This document shows positions 49,101 to 62,877 of a stretch of 64,000 nucleotides of DNA, piece after piece; the stretch's first letter is position 1; each line of letters starts with the position of its first letter. The notes under the pieces were generated by a model. It saw nothing but the letters and a program-made list of their open reading frames with translations, did no database searches and had not been told where the DNA came from. A program made the translations under genes and the position numbers. The stretch comes from Clusia tigrina (lineage: Eukaryota > Arthropoda > Insecta > Diptera > Clusiidae): positions 72,211,879-72,275,878 of the forward strand of contig OV050032.1 of NCBI GenBank assembly GCA_920105625.2. The letters run 5' to 3'.

Positions 49101-51749
49101 GCGTGTAACTTTTTACTGGAGCGTCATAAAGCCTTGAAATTTTGTGACAATAAAGTACTCGTTCGTCTTGTCAATTTAAGCTGTCGCTCATAGCTATTCT
49201 ACCCTTGAGTCCCAAATCAAACACTGATAAAACTTCAAATGGCTCTAACTTCTATACAGTGGGTCCTTTACCTATCAGAGTTTGCAACTATCAAATGCTT
49301 GTAACTTTTTACTGGAGCGTAATAAAATCTTGAAAATTTTGTGACAATAAAGTACTCGTGCCTCTTGCAATTTAAGCTATCGTTCATAGCTATGCTACCC
49401 TTGATTCCCAAATCAAACACTGATAAAACTTCAAATGGCCCTAACTTCTATACAGTGTGTCCTTTACCTATCAGAGTTTGCAACAATCAAATGCTTGTAA
49501 GTTTTTACTGGAGCGTCATAAAATCTTGAAATTTTGTGACAATAAAGAACTCGTGGTTCTTGTCAATTTAAGCTATCGCTTATAGCTATGCTACCATGGA
49601 GTCTCATATCAAACACTGATAAAACTTCATATAGCCCAAATTTCTGTACGGTGCGTTCTACACCTATCAAAGTTTGCAACAATCAAATGCTTGTAAATTT
49701 TTACTGGTGCGTCATAAAACTTTGAAATTTTGTGACAATGAAGTACTCGAGCCTCTTATCAATTTAAGCTTTCGCTCATAGCTATGCTACCACTGAGTCC
49801 CAAATAAAACACCGTTAAAACTTAAAATGGCTCTAATTTCTATACTGTGCGTCCTATACCTATCAAAGTTTGCAACATTGAAATGCTTGTAACTTTTTAC
49901 TAGAGCGTTGAAATTTTGTGACAATAAAGTACTCGTGCCTCTTGTCACTTTACGGTATCGTTCATAGCTATGCTACCCTTGATTCCCAAATAAAACACTG
50001 ATAAAACTTCAAATGGCCCTAACTTCTATACGGTGTGTCCTATACCTATCAAAGTTTGAAACAATCATATGCTTGTAACTTTTTACTGGAGCGTCATAAA
50101 ATCTTGAAAATTTTGTGACAATAAAGTACTCGTGCCTCTTGTCAATTTAAGCTATCGTTCATAGCTATGCTACCCTTGATTCCCAAATAAAACACTGATA
50201 AAACTTCAAATGGCCCTAACTTCTATACGGTGTGTCCTATACCTATCAAAGTTTGAAACAATCATATGCTTGTAACTTTTTACTGGAGCGTCATAAAATC
50301 TTGAAAATTTTGTGACAATAAAGTACTCGTGCCTCTTGTCAATTTAAGCTATCGCTCATAGCTAAGCTACCCTTGAGTTCCAAATCAAACACTGATAAAT
50401 CTTCAAATGGCCCGAACTTCTATACGGTGCGTCCTATACCTATCAAAGTTTGCAGCAATGAAATGCTTGTAACTTTTTACTGGAGCGTAATAAAATCTTG
50501 ACATTTTGTGACATTGAAGTACTCGTGCCTCTTGTCACTTTTCGTTATCGCTCATAGCTATGCTACCCTTGATTCCCAAATAAATCACTGATAAAACTTC
50601 AAATGGCCCTAACTTCTATACGGTGCGGCCTGCACCTATCAAAGTATGCCGCAATCAAATGCTTGTAACTTTTTACTAGAGCGTCATAAAATCTTGAAAT
50701 TTTGTGACAATAAAGTACTCGTGCCTCTTATCAATTTAAGCTATCGCTCATAGCTATGCTACCCTTGATTCCCAAATAAATCACTGATAAAACTTCAAAT
50801 GGCCCTAACTTCTATACGGTACGTCCTACACCTATCAAAGTTTGAAACAATCAAATGCTTTTAACACTTTACTGGAGCGTTCTCCACCTATCAAAGTTGC
50901 AACAATCAAATGCTTGTAACTTTTTACTGGAGCGTCATAAAACCTTGAAATTTTGTGACAATAAAGTACTCGTGCCTCTTGTCACTTTTCGCTATCGCTC
51001 ATAGCTATGCTACCCTTGATTCCCAAATAAATCACTGATAAAACTTCAAATGGCCCTAACTTCTATACGGTGCGTCCTATACCTATCAAAGTTTGCAGCA
51101 ATGAAATGCTTGTAACTTTTTACTGGAGCGTAATAAAATCTTGAAATTTTGTGACATTGAAGTACTTGTGCCTCTTGTCTCTTTAAGCTATCGCTCATAT
51201 CAATGCTACCCTTGAGTCGAAAATAAAACACTGATAAAACTTCAAATGTCTCTAACTTCTATACGGTGCGGCCTGCACCTATCAAAGTTTGCAACAATCA
51301 AATGCTTCTTACTTTTTACTGGAGCGTCAAAAAATCATAAAATTTTGTGATAATAAATTACTCGTGCCTCTTGTAAATTTAAGCTATCGCTCATAGCTAT
51401 TCTACCCTTGAGTCCCAAATCAAACACTGATAAAACTTCAAATGGCCCTAACTTCTATACAGTGTGTCCTTTACCTATCAGAGTTTGCAACAATCAAATG
51501 CTTGTAAGTTTTTACTGGAGCGTCATAAAATCTTGAAATTTTGTGACAATAAAGTACTCGTGCCTCTTGTCACTTTACGCTACCGCTCATAGCTAGGCTA
51601 CCCTTGATTCCCAACTAAAACACTGACAAAACTTCAAATGGCCCTAACTTCTATACGGTGTGTGCTATACCTAACAAAGTTTGCAACAATCAAATGCGTG
51701 TAACTTTTTACTGGAGCGTCATAAAGCCTTGAAATTTTGTGACAATAAA

Positions 51750-54700
51750 GTACTCGTTCGTCTTGTCAATTTAAGCTGTCGTTCATAGCTATGCTACCTT
51801 TGAGTCCCAAATCAAACTCTGATAAATCTTCAAATGGCCCGAACTTTTATACGGTGCGTCCTACACCTATCAAAGTTTGCAACAATCAAATGCTTGTAAC
51901 TTTTTACTGGAGCGTCATAAAATATTAAAATTTTGAGACAATATAGTGCTCGTGCCTTTTATCAATTTAAGCTATCGCTCATTGCTATGCTACCCTTGAG
52001 TCCCAAATCCAACACTAATAAAACTTCAAAGGGAACTAACTTCTATACTGTGCGTCCTATATCTATCAAAGTTTGCAATAATCAAATGTTTTTAACTTTT
52101 TACTGGACCGTCATAAAATCTGGATATATTGTGACAATAAAGTATTCGTGCCTCTTGTCAATTAAAGTTATCGCTCATAGCTATGCTACCCTTGAGTCCC
52201 AAATCAAACTCTGATAAAACTTCAAATGACCCTAACTTCTATACGGTGCGTCCTACACCTATCAAAGTGTGCCACAATCAAATGATTTTAACACTTTACT
52301 GGAGCGTTCTACACCTATCAAAGTTGCAACAATCAAATGCTTGTAACTTTTTACTGGAGCGTCAAAGAATATTGAAATTTTGTGACAATAAAGTCCACGT
52401 GCCTCTTGTTAATTTAAGCTATCGCTCATAGCTATGCTACCCTTGAGTCCCAAAATCAAACACTGATAAAACTTCAAATGGCCCTAGCTTCTATACGGTC
52501 TGTCCTACACCTATCAAAGTTTGCAACAATCAAGTGCTTGTAACTTTTAACGGGAGCGTCATAAAACCTTGAAATTTTGTGGCAATAAACTACTCGTGGG
52601 TCTTGTCAATTTAAGCTGTCGCTCATAGCTATGCTACCATTGAGTCCCATATGAAACACTGATAAAACTTCACATGGCCCTAATTTCTATACTGTGCGTC
52701 CTATACCTATCAAAGTTTGCAACAATCAAATGCTTGTAACTTTTTACTGGAGCGTCATAAAACCTTGAAATTTTGTGACAATAAAGTACTCGTGCCTCTT
52801 GTCACTTTACGCTACCGCTCATAGCTATGCTACCCTTGATTCCCAAATAAATCACTGATAAAACTTCAAATGGCCCTAACTTCTATACGGTACGTCCTAC
52901 ACCTATCAAAGTTTGAAACAATCAAATGCTTTTAACACTTTACTGGAGCGTTCTCCACCTATCAAAGTTGCAACAATCAAATGCTTGTAACTTTTTACTG
53001 GAGCGTCATAAAACCTTGAAATTTTGTGACAATAAAGTACTCGTGCCTCTTGTCACTTTTCGCTATCGCTCATAGCTATGCTACCCTTGATTCCCAAATA
53101 AAACACTGATAAAACTTCAAATGGCCCTAACTTCTATACGGTGCGTCCTATACCTATCAAAGTTTGCAGCAATGAAATGCTTGTAACTTTTTACTGGAGC
53201 GTAATAAAATCTTGAAATTTTGTGACATTGAAGTACTTGTGCCTCTTGTCTCTTTAAGCTATCGCTCATATCAATGCTACCCTTGAGTCGAAAATAAAAC
53301 ACTGATAAAACTTCAAATGTCTCTAACTTCTATACGGTGCGGCCTGCACCTATCAAAGTTTGCCGCAATCAAATGCTTGTAACTTTTTACTGGAGCGTCA
53401 TAAAATCTTGAAATTTTGTGACAATAAAGTACTCGTGCCTCTTATCAATTTAAGCTATCGCTCATAGCTATGCTACCCTTGAATCCCAAATCAAACACTG
53501 ATAAAACTTCAAATGACCCTAAACTCTATACGGTGCGTACTATACCTATCAAAGTTTGCAACAATCAAATGCTTCTTACTTTTTACTGGAGCGTCATAAA
53601 ATCATGAAATTTTGTGATAATAAATTACTCGTGCCTCTTGTAAATTTAAGCTATCGCTCATAGCTATTCTACCCTTGAGTCCCAAATCAAACACTGATAA
53701 AACTTCAAATGGCCCTAACTTCTATACAGTGTGTCCTTTACCTATCAGAGTTTGCAACAATCAAATGCTTGTAAGTTTTTACTGGAGCGTCATAAAATCT
53801 TGAAATTTTGTGACAATAAAGTACTCGTGCCTCTTGTCACTTTACGCTACCGCTCATAGCTAGGCTACCCTTGATTCCCAACTAAAACACTGACAAAACT
53901 TCAAATGGCCCTAACTTCTATACGGTGTGTGCTATACCTAACAAAGTTTGCAACAATCAAATGCGTGTAACTTTTTACTGGAGCGTCATAAAGCCTTGAA
54001 ATTTTGTGACAATAAAGTACTCGTTCGTCTTGTCAATTTAAGCTGTCGTTCATAGCTATGCTACCTTTGAGTCCCAAATCAAACTCTGATAAATCTTCAA
54101 ATGGCCCGAACTTTTGTACGGTGCGTCCTATACCTATCAAAGTTTGCAACAATCAAATGCTTGTAACTTTTTACTGGAGCGTCATAACACCTCGAATATT
54201 TGAGACAGTAAAGTGCTGGTGCCCTTTATCAATTTAAGCTATCGCTCATTGCTATGCTACCCTTGAGTCCCAAATCCAACACTAATAAAACTTCAAAGGG
54301 AACTAACTTCTATACTGTGCGTCCTATATCTATCAAAGTTTGCAATAATCAAATGTTTTTAACTTTTTACTGGACCGTCATAAAATCTGGATATATTGTG
54401 ACAATAAAGTATTCGTGCCTCTTGGCAATTAAAGTTATCGCTCATAGCTATGCTACCCTTGAGTCCCAAATCAAACTCTGATAAAACTTCAAATGACCCT
54501 AACTTCTATACGGTGCGTCCTACACCTATCAAAGTGTGCCACAATCAAATGATTTTAACACTTTACTGGAGCGTTCTACACCTATCAAAGTTGCAACAAT
54601 CAAATGCTTGTAACTTTTTACTGGAGCGTCAAAGAATATTGAAATTTTGTGACAATAAAGTCCACGTGCCTCTTGTTAATTTAAGCTATCGCTCATAGCT

Positions 54701-57370
54701 ATGCTACCCTTGAGTCCCAAAATCAAACACTGATAAAACTTCAAATGGCCCTAGCTTCTATACGGTCTGTCCTACACCTATCAAAGTTTGCAACAATCAA
54801 GTGCTTGTAACTTTTAACGGGAGCGTCATAAAACCTTGAAATTTTGTGGCAATAAACTACTCGTGGGTCTTGTCAATTTAAGCTGTCGCTCATAGCTATG
54901 CTCCCATTGAGTCCCATATGAAACACTGATAAAACTTCACATGGCCCTAATTTCTATACTGTGCGTCCTATACCTATCAAAGTTTGCAACAATCAAATGC
55001 TTGTAACTTTTTACTGGAGCGTCATAAAACCTTGAAATTTTGTGACAATAAAGTACTCGTGCCTCTTGTCACTTTACGCTACCGCTCATAGCTATGCTAC
55101 CCTTGATTCCCAAATAAATCACTGATAAAACTTCAAATGGCCCTAACTTCTATACGGTACGTCCTACACCTATCAAAGTTTGAAACAATCAAATGCTTTT
55201 AACACTTTACTGGAGCGTTCTCCACCTATCAAAGTTGCAACAATCAAATGCTTGTAACTTTTTACTGGAGCGTCATAAAACCTTGAAATTTTGTGACAAT
55301 AAAGTACTCGTGCCTCTTGTCACTTTTCGCTATCGCTCATAGCTATGCTACCCTTGAGTCCCAAATAAATCACTGATAAAACTTCAAATGGCCCTAACTT
55401 CTATACGGTGCGTCCTATACCTATCAAAGTTTGCAGCAATGAAATGCTTGTAACTTTTTACTGGAGCGTAATAAAATCTTGAAATTTTGTGACATTGAAG
55501 TACTTGTGCCTCTTGTCTCTTTAAGCTATCGCTCATATCAATGCTACCCTTGAGTCGAAAATAAAACACTGATAAAACTTCAAATGTCTCTAACTTCTAT
55601 ACGGTGCGGCCTGCACCTATCAAAGTTTGCGGCAATCAAATGCTTGTAACTTTTTACTGGAGCGTCATAAAATCTTGAAATTTTGTGACAATAAAGTACT
55701 CGTGCCTCTTATCAATTTAAGCTATCGCTCATAGCTATGCTACCCTTGAATCCCAAATCAAACACTGATAAAACTTCAAATGACCCTAAACTCTATACGG
55801 TGCGTACTATACCTATCAAAGTTTGCAACAATCAAATGCTTCTTACTTTTTACTGGAGCGTCATAAAATCATGAAATTTTGTGATAATAAATTACTCGTG
55901 CCTCTTGTAAATTTAAGCTATCGCTCATAGCTATTCTACCCTTGAGTCCCAAATCAAACACTGATAAAACTTCAAATGGCCCTAACTTCTATACAGTGTG
56001 TCCTTTACCTATCAGAGTTTGCAACAATCAAATGCTTGTAAGTTTTTACTGGAGCGTCATAAAATCTTGAAATTTTGTGACAATAAAGTACTCGTGCCTC
56101 TTGTCACTTTACGCTACCGCTCATAGCTAGGCTACCCTTGATTCCCAACTAAAACACTGACAAAACTTCAAATGGCCCTAACTTCTATACGGTGTGTGCT
56201 ATACCTAACAAAGTTTGCAACAATCAAATGCGTGTAACTTTTTACTGGAGCGTCATAAAGCCTTGAAATTTTGTGACAATAAAGTACTCGTTCGTCTTGT
56301 CAATTTAAGCTGTCGTTCATAGCTATGCTACCTTTGAGTCCCAAATCAAACTCTGATAAATCTTCAAATGGCCCGAACTTTTATACGGTGCGTCCTACAC
56401 CTATCAAAGTTTGCAACAATCAAATGCTTGTAACTTTTTACTGGAGCGTCATAAAATATTAAAATTTTGAGACAATATAGTGCTCGTGCCTTTTATCAAT
56501 TTAAGCTATCGCTCATTGCTATGCTACCCTTGAGTCCCAAATCCAACACTAATAAAACTTCAAAGGGAACTAACTTCTATACTGTGCGTCCTATATCTAT
56601 CAAAGTTTGCAATAATCAAATGTTTTTAACTTTTTACTGGACCGTCATAAAATCTGGATATATTGTGACAATAAAGTATTCGTGCCTCTTGGCAATTAAA
56701 GTTATCGCTCATAGCTATGCTACCCTTGAGTCCCAAATCAAACTCTGATAAAACTTCAAATGACCCTAACTTCTATACGGTGCGTCCTACACCTATCAAA
56801 GTGTGCCACAATCAAATGCTTTTAACACTTTACTGGAACGTTCTACACCTATCAAAGTTGCAACAATCAAATGCTTGTAACTTTTTACTGGAGCGTCAAA
56901 GAATATTGAAATTTTGTGACAATAAAGTCCACGTGCCTCTTGTCAATTTAAGCTATCGCTCATAGCTATGCTACCCTTGAGTCCCAAAATCAAACACTGA
57001 TAAAACTTCAAATGGCCCTAGCTTCTATACGGTCTGTCCTACACCTATCAAAGCTTGCAACAATCAAATGCTTGTAACTTTTAACGGGAGCGTCATAAAA
57101 CCTTGAAATTTTGTGGCAATAAAGTACTCGTGGGTCTTGTCAATTTAAGCTGTCGCTCATAGCTATGCTACCATTGAGTCCCATATGAAACACTGATAAA
57201 ACTTCACATGGCCCTAATTTCTATACTGTGCGTCCTATACCTATCAAAGTTTGCAACAATCAAATGCTTGTAACTTTTTACTGGAGCGCCATAAAACCTT
57301 GAAATTTTGTGACAATAAAGTACTCGTGCCGCTTGTCACTTTACGCTACCGCTCATAGCTATGCTACCAT
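51750..57370. repeat. 2,267-bp higher-order repeat, two full copies plus a partial
   Basis: Identical landmarks recur at 52,183, 54,450 and 56,717, and at 53,117 and 55,384, all 2,267 bp apart, about eleven to twelve monomers. The third copy loses similarity near 57,370. An upstream relative (landmark 51,046) sits 2,071 bp before 53,117, i.e. one monomer (~196 bp) shorter. The missing monomer lies near 51,280, where two variant monomers are fused. An older relative has its landmark at 48,200. Copies differ by very few bases, for example TGTCAATT versus TGGCAATT at 52,157/54,424. Confidence 0.88.
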
Positions 57371-59836
57371 TGATTCCCAACTAAAACACTGATAAGACTT
57401 CAAATGGCCCTAACTTCTATACGGTGTGTCCTATACCTAACAAAGTGTGCAACAATCAAATGCGTGTAACTTTTTACTGGAGCGTCATAAAGCCTTCAAA
57501 TTTTGTGACAATAAAGTACTCGTGCGTCTTGTCAATTTAAGCTGTCGTTCATAGCTATGCTACCCTTGACTCCCAAAATCAAACACTGATAAAACTTCAA
57601 ATGACCCTAACTTCTATACGGTCTGTCCTATAGCTATCAAAGTTTGCAACAATCAAATGCTTGTAACTTTTTACGGGAGCGTCATAAAACCTTGAAATTT
57701 TGTGACAATAAAGTACTCGTGGGTCTTGTCAATTAAAGTTATCGCTCATTGCTATTCTACCCTTGAGTCCCAAATCCAAAACTAATAAAACTTCAAATGG
57801 CCCTAACTTCTATACTGTGCGTCCTATATCTATCAAAGTTTGCAATGATCAAATGTTTGTTACTTTTTACTGGAGCGTCATAAAATCTGGAAATATTGTG
57901 ACAATAAAGTACTGGTGCCTCTTTTCAATTAAAGTTATCGCTCATAGCTATGCTACCCTTGAGTCCCAAATCAAACTCTGATAAGACTTCAAATGACCCT
58001 AACTTCTATACGGTGCGTCCTACACCTATCAAAGTTTGCCAGAATCAAATGCTTTTAACACTTTACTGGAGCGTTCTACACCTATCAAAGTTGCAACAAT
58101 CAAATGCTTGTAACTTTTTACTGGAGCGTCATAGAATATTGAAATTTTGTGACAATAAAGTCCTCGTGCCTCTTGTCAATTTAAGCTATCGCTCATAGCT
58201 ATGCTACCCTTGAGTCACAAATCAAACTCTGATAAAACTTCAAATAGCCCTAATTTCTGTACGGTGCGTCTTATACCTATCAAAGTTTGCAACACCCAAA
58301 TGCTTGTAACTTTTTACTGGACCGTCATAAAACCTTGAAATTTTGTGACAATAAAGTACTCGTGCCTCTTGTCACTTTACGCTATCGCTCGAAGCTATGC
58401 TACCCTTGATTCCCAACTAAAACACTGATAAAACTTAAAATGGCCCTAACTTCTATACGGTGTCCTATACCTAACAAAGTTTGCAACAATCAAATGCGTG
58501 TAACTTTTTACTGGAGCGTCATAAAGCCTTGAAATGTTGTGACAATAAAGCACTCGTGCGTCTTGTCAATTTAAGCTGTCGCTTATAGCTATGCTACCAT
58601 TGAGTCCCATATGAAACACTGATAAAACTTCAAATGGCCCTAATTTCTATACTGTGCGTCCTATACCTATCAAAATTTGCAACATTGAAATGCTTGTAAC
58701 TTTTTACTGGAGCGTCATAAAATATTGAAATTTTGTGACAATAAAGTACTCGAGCCTCTTGTCAACTAAAGTTATCGCTCATAGCTATGCTACCCTTGAG
58801 TCCCAAAACAAACACTGATAAAACTTCAAATGGTCCTAACTTCTATACGGCGCGTCCTACACCTAGCAAAGTTTGCCACAATCAAATGCTTTTAACACTT
58901 TACTGGAGCATTCTCCACCTATCAAAGTTGCAACAATCAAATGCTTGTAACTTTTTACTGGAGAGTCATAAAATATTGAAATTTTGTGACAATAAAGTCT
59001 TCATGCCTCTTGTCAAGCTATCGCTCATAGCTATGCTACCCTTGAGTCCCAAATCAAACTCTGATAAAACTTCAAATAGCCCTAACTTCTGTACGGTGCG
59101 TCAGATACCTATCAATGTTTGCAACAATCAAATGCTTGTAACTTTTTACTGGAGCGTCATAAAATATAAAAATTTTGAGACAATATAGTGCTCGTGCCTT
59201 TTATCAATTTAAGCTATCGCTCATAGCTATGCTACCCTTGAGTCCCAAATCCAACACTAATAAAACTTCAAATGGCCCTAACTTATATACTGTCCGTCCT
59301 ATACCTATCAACGTTTGAAATAATCAAATGCTTGTAACTTTTTACTGGAGCGTCATAAAATCTGGAAATATTGTGACAATAAAGTATTCGTGCCTCTTGG
59401 CAATTAAAGTTATCGCTCATAGCTATGCTACCCTTGAGTCCCAAATCAAACTCTGATAAAACTTCAAATGGTCCTAACTTCTATACGGTGCATCCTACAC
59501 CTATCAAAGTTTGCCACAATCAAATGCTTTTAACACTTTACTGGAGCGTTCTACACCTATCAAAGTTGCAACAATCAAATGCTTGTAAATTTTTACTGGA
59601 GCGTCATAAAATATTGAAATTTTGTGACAATAAAGTCCTCGTGCCTCTTGTCAATTTAAGCTATCGCTCATAGCTATGTTACCCTTGTGTCCCAAATCAA
59701 ACTCTGATAAAACTTCAAATAGCCCTAACTTCTGTACGGTGTGTCTTATACCTACAAAGTTTGCAACAATCAAATGCGTGTAACTTTTTAGTGGAGCGTC
59801 ATAAAGCCTTGAAATTTTGTGACAATAAAGTACTCG

Positions 59837-59840
59837 TGCG
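59837..59840. other. Left target site of element B, TGCG
   Basis: TGCG precedes the left LTR of B, at the same monomer position as for element A. The matching copy on the far side of B is outside the window. Confidence 0.8.
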
Positions 59841-60262
59841 AGTTATGGTGTTAAATTAAAACTATAATGTTTTCAATTGGATCTCTTCTCTGTCTCTATT
59901 ACACCACTTCGATCTTAAGACTAACTTATAATATTTTGTCTACTCTATTTTACTATTCAAATTCGGTTGGTCTTGAAGTGCAAATCATGCCACCAAGCAG
60001 ACTTTGGGTTTGCAGCCTTAACTGCACTTGAGACCATCCGCTATGCAATAACAAAAACTAAGCGATAACGTTATTGCATAGAAAGTGAATATTTAAACTA
60101 ACACAACTTGTTTACACACACATACATTTGCTGGTGTTTTCTACATTAAATAAAATAATATTATTTTATGATCGCAGTTCGGTGCATGCAAAAATGCGCC
60201 GAATCAGCGTCTTTACTTATTTTAATAAATGTGAGGGATCGGGTTGCGTTGGGGACGTAACT
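59841..60262 (-). repeat. 3' LTR of element B
   Basis: 422 bp. About 22 differences by eye from the left LTR of A and about 16 from the right one, almost all before about 60,130. The last ~130 bp are nearly invariant. The A-family polyadenylation hexamer reads AATAGA here. Confidence 0.94.
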
Positions 60263-60271
60263 CCTCCCCCC
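60263..60271 (-). other. Polypurine tract of element B
   Basis: GGGGGGAGG on the minus strand next to the LTR, as in element A. Confidence 0.85.
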
Positions 60272-60272
60272 A

Positions 60273-61403
60273 TAAATTGGGGACTCTCCTGAGTCCTAAC
60301 AATAGTACAAAACAAAATTGAATAAGTATATATATTTTGGAAGGTTTGGTTCTTAATATTTATGTTACAATTGCTGAATGAAATTAGACAATTTTTATTT
60401 ATAGTAAATTTTCTATCATTACAATTTTGAAACAATTCGATTTTATCTGCTCTTTTTTTTTACAATAGTATCATCTTTTATTACTTCCATATGTAGTTTT
60501 TTTGTTTAAAATGAATTCGCAATTTCCCGTAACAAGGCAGTTTTTACCTCGCTTTAAATCTTTTACAATACTATTTTCCTTATATGAATACATTATATTA
60601 TTGATTTCTACAAAATATGCTTTGTTTTCCTTAAATGACAATGACTTTTAGATCTAAATTAATAGAATCTTCAGGTTTTTTTATAGCAATTACTATTTTA
60701 TTGCTATCAAGAGTCAATACGCCTAATCTCTTTAATTCTAATTTGAAAAAATCGATATTATATCTGTCCATCTCTTCAGTTGATAGGATATTAGGGTGGA
60801 ACATATTAAATTTCGCAGATACAATGTTATCTTGAATAATGTTTATTTGTGTTTCGAAAGACTTTAATTTATGCATATGATCAGAATATAGTAAGTGTTG
60901 GATAATTTCGTTATTTCTGATTTTCATATTTTTGAGTGACTGTTCAATTTTTACTCTGTCAAATTCTAGGGTCATTTTCAAAAGGTCAATACTCCAATTG
61001 AAAGGCTCATTTACAATTATCTGGTGATTTAAAGTACCAATAGAGTTATGATTATTTGTATCGATAATTTTAAGGTGTTCGGTTATTTATTCCCTATCTT
61101 CGTTGTCCATTGTACCAAAAGCCCATTTATGTATACTGCCTACAAGATTAATTAGACCACGTTTCTTCCTAATATTATTGTTTGGAGTAATAATCTCAAT
61201 TTGGCTTTTAGTAAACTTATCTCTCTTGTTAATAGATCTCCGTTCATTAAGCCAATATTTTCTATATTTTTCTCTAGAATATTTATTATGCTTGCGATTT
61301 CTGCAGTGTATATAATATGCAAAACCGAAATCGTATTATTAACTATCTGTAATTCTCTGAGTCGGACTATAGTGTAACCTGTGTTAGAGCTGATTTGGTT
61401 CAC
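60273..61403 (-). pseudogene. Env pseudogene of element B
   Basis: Same broken pieces as in element A: 61,403-61,152 (83 codons), 60,981-60,631 (116 codons), and an ectodomain-like stretch from 60,435 running into the LTR. The first two pieces encode the same residues as in A. The RKKR cleavage site is again out of frame with the upstream piece, and no membrane anchor is seen. The damage therefore predates the separation of A and B. Non-functional. Confidence 0.8.
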
Positions 61404-62291
61404 TTGTAGAAAACCCTATGCGCTCATCATCAGGGTTAGAAGTATGGTCTCCTGAAAATTTAAGTGGTCTTCTAATGTTGGTAGTATGAATGTTTTCTAA
61501 ATTAGCTCTGACGAATTTTGGCTCGTTCTTATGTCTCAAACTTTTATAATTTTTAATGAAACCTTCGTTTCTTGTTTCTATATAAATTTCTCTTCTACTA
61601 TTTCTTTTGTTGAGAATATTATTTTTCATTTGTATTAATCTATCCTTAATGATTTTATGATCTACTTTATTTTACTGAACTTCCTGTGGCGTCGTTTTAA
61701 TTGTAGAGTGGTAAGAAGTGTTATAAAACCTAAGGGCTTTAAGGACTTGTGTTTTTATTGTTTTTCTTCCGTATTTAAAATCCTAACTCGTTCGGTTAGC
61801 GTATTATTTAGTCTCTCGATGTCTGAATTCCCAGTATGACTGTTGGGCTTAGTAGTATGAAAATAAATATTTTCATTATTCAGGAAATCTCGAATACTTT
61901 GCGAATTAAATTCGTTATCGAAAATGAACTTTTTTATCTTACCTTTTATTGCTAAAAATTGTCTTAATTTCCTAATGATAGTTTGGTGATTTCTGTCTGG
62001 TAAATAAAAACTAATGGCATGATTCGAAAATGTATCTATAAAAACTACGAAGGAGAGTTTGCTATTAACATAGGTGTCGACATGGATTATTTCGTTGACT
62101 GTTGAAGGTGTCTCAGTTAGACTAAACTTATTTTTAATTGGGTTCCTATCGTATTTTCCACGATTACAAATATCGCAGTTATTAATTACTTTATGGATGG
62201 TTGTTTTTAATTCGGGGTTATATTTTTTGTTTTTAATTCCTTCGTATGTGGGAATGATTCCAGAGTGACCTGTTTCATATTTGTGAAACAA
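61384..62291 (-). pseudogene. Integrase pseudogene of element B
   Basis: 62,291-61,755 is open for 178 codons with the zinc region (HKYETGH, CDICNRGK) and all three catalytic acids: D72 in HVDTY, D125 in FDNE and E159 in SDIERLN. It then loses frame where B lacks five bases (GGAAG) present in element A at about 33,515. The frame ends at 61,755. A basic C-terminal part follows at 61,629-61,384 in a separate open piece. Of the two copies, B keeps the better catalytic core, while A has a one-base frame change in it. Would integrate cDNA; truncated here. Confidence 0.83.
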
Positions 62292-62877
62292 TGAAATTTG
62301 TTTTTTTAGTTCGTTTTCATCATCGATATCTTTGGCAAAATATGAGCATTTAACAAATTTAATAATTTGCCTATTTGGAAAAATTTAGATTAGCTCTTAT
62401 TGTAATTTGTCATAATCGTGATCGCTAAGCTGGGAATAGATTGCAATTTTACCTTTGTTTATTAATTTCTTTGTTATATTCGCTATATTGTCGTTATTTA
62501 TGTCCTCTTTGTCAATAAAAACTCTTGTGTTTTTAAAAATTTTTTCAAACTCTTTTTCTTTATTGTCTTGAAATATTATTTGAGTCTTAAATCGGTTTAC
62601 GACTGTATCCAGGAGTGGGATGTGATCATTTGCATTTTCTTCTTGAGAATGTACTATCTGAACTGCTAAGGAATCTTCGGACTCGTTAGCACCATTTTCT
62701 CCTGTGTTTAAATTTTTTACATGTTCTCGAACAATTTATTAAGTGGGAGCCCCAAATTTTCGGAGTCCAACAAATTTATTTCGTTAGTATTAATATTTAT
62801 TCTACTGAGAAAATCGGCGATTTTATTGTTTTGTCCCTTAATATAATCGATATTAATGTTATATTCCCCTAACGATA

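Larger units (their letters stand above)
46114..59840. repeat. Satellite array 2, same ~195-bp family
   Basis: It resumes at the base where element A interrupted the monomer (TGCGTCTTGTCAATTTAAGC) and runs without other insertions to element B. Same monomer family as array 1, with its own sub-variants, for example GCATCACTGATAAA-type monomers with AATAAATCACTG and the CATATCAATGCTACCC variant. Long-variant monomers with the 55-bp internal duplication are common. No RNA gene or supportable protein gene. Confidence 0.97.

Noticed and set aside
53117..53302. Identical 61-codon minus-strand frames at 48,200, 51,046, 53,117 and 55,384
   Set aside because: Their identity follows from the higher-order duplication of the satellite, not from coding constraint; other monomers break the frame.
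1..59840. rDNA intergenic spacer repeats or telomeric HeT-A/TART arrays
   Set aside because: No rRNA sequence, no spacer promoter-like duplication next to rRNA genes, and no non-LTR reverse transcriptase were seen.
59165..59840. Possible full segmental duplication of the whole A locus as the origin of B
   Set aside because: Not accepted as proven: the satellite beyond about 100 bp to the left differs in sub-type between A and B, and B's far flank is outside the window. Kept only as one of two hypotheses.
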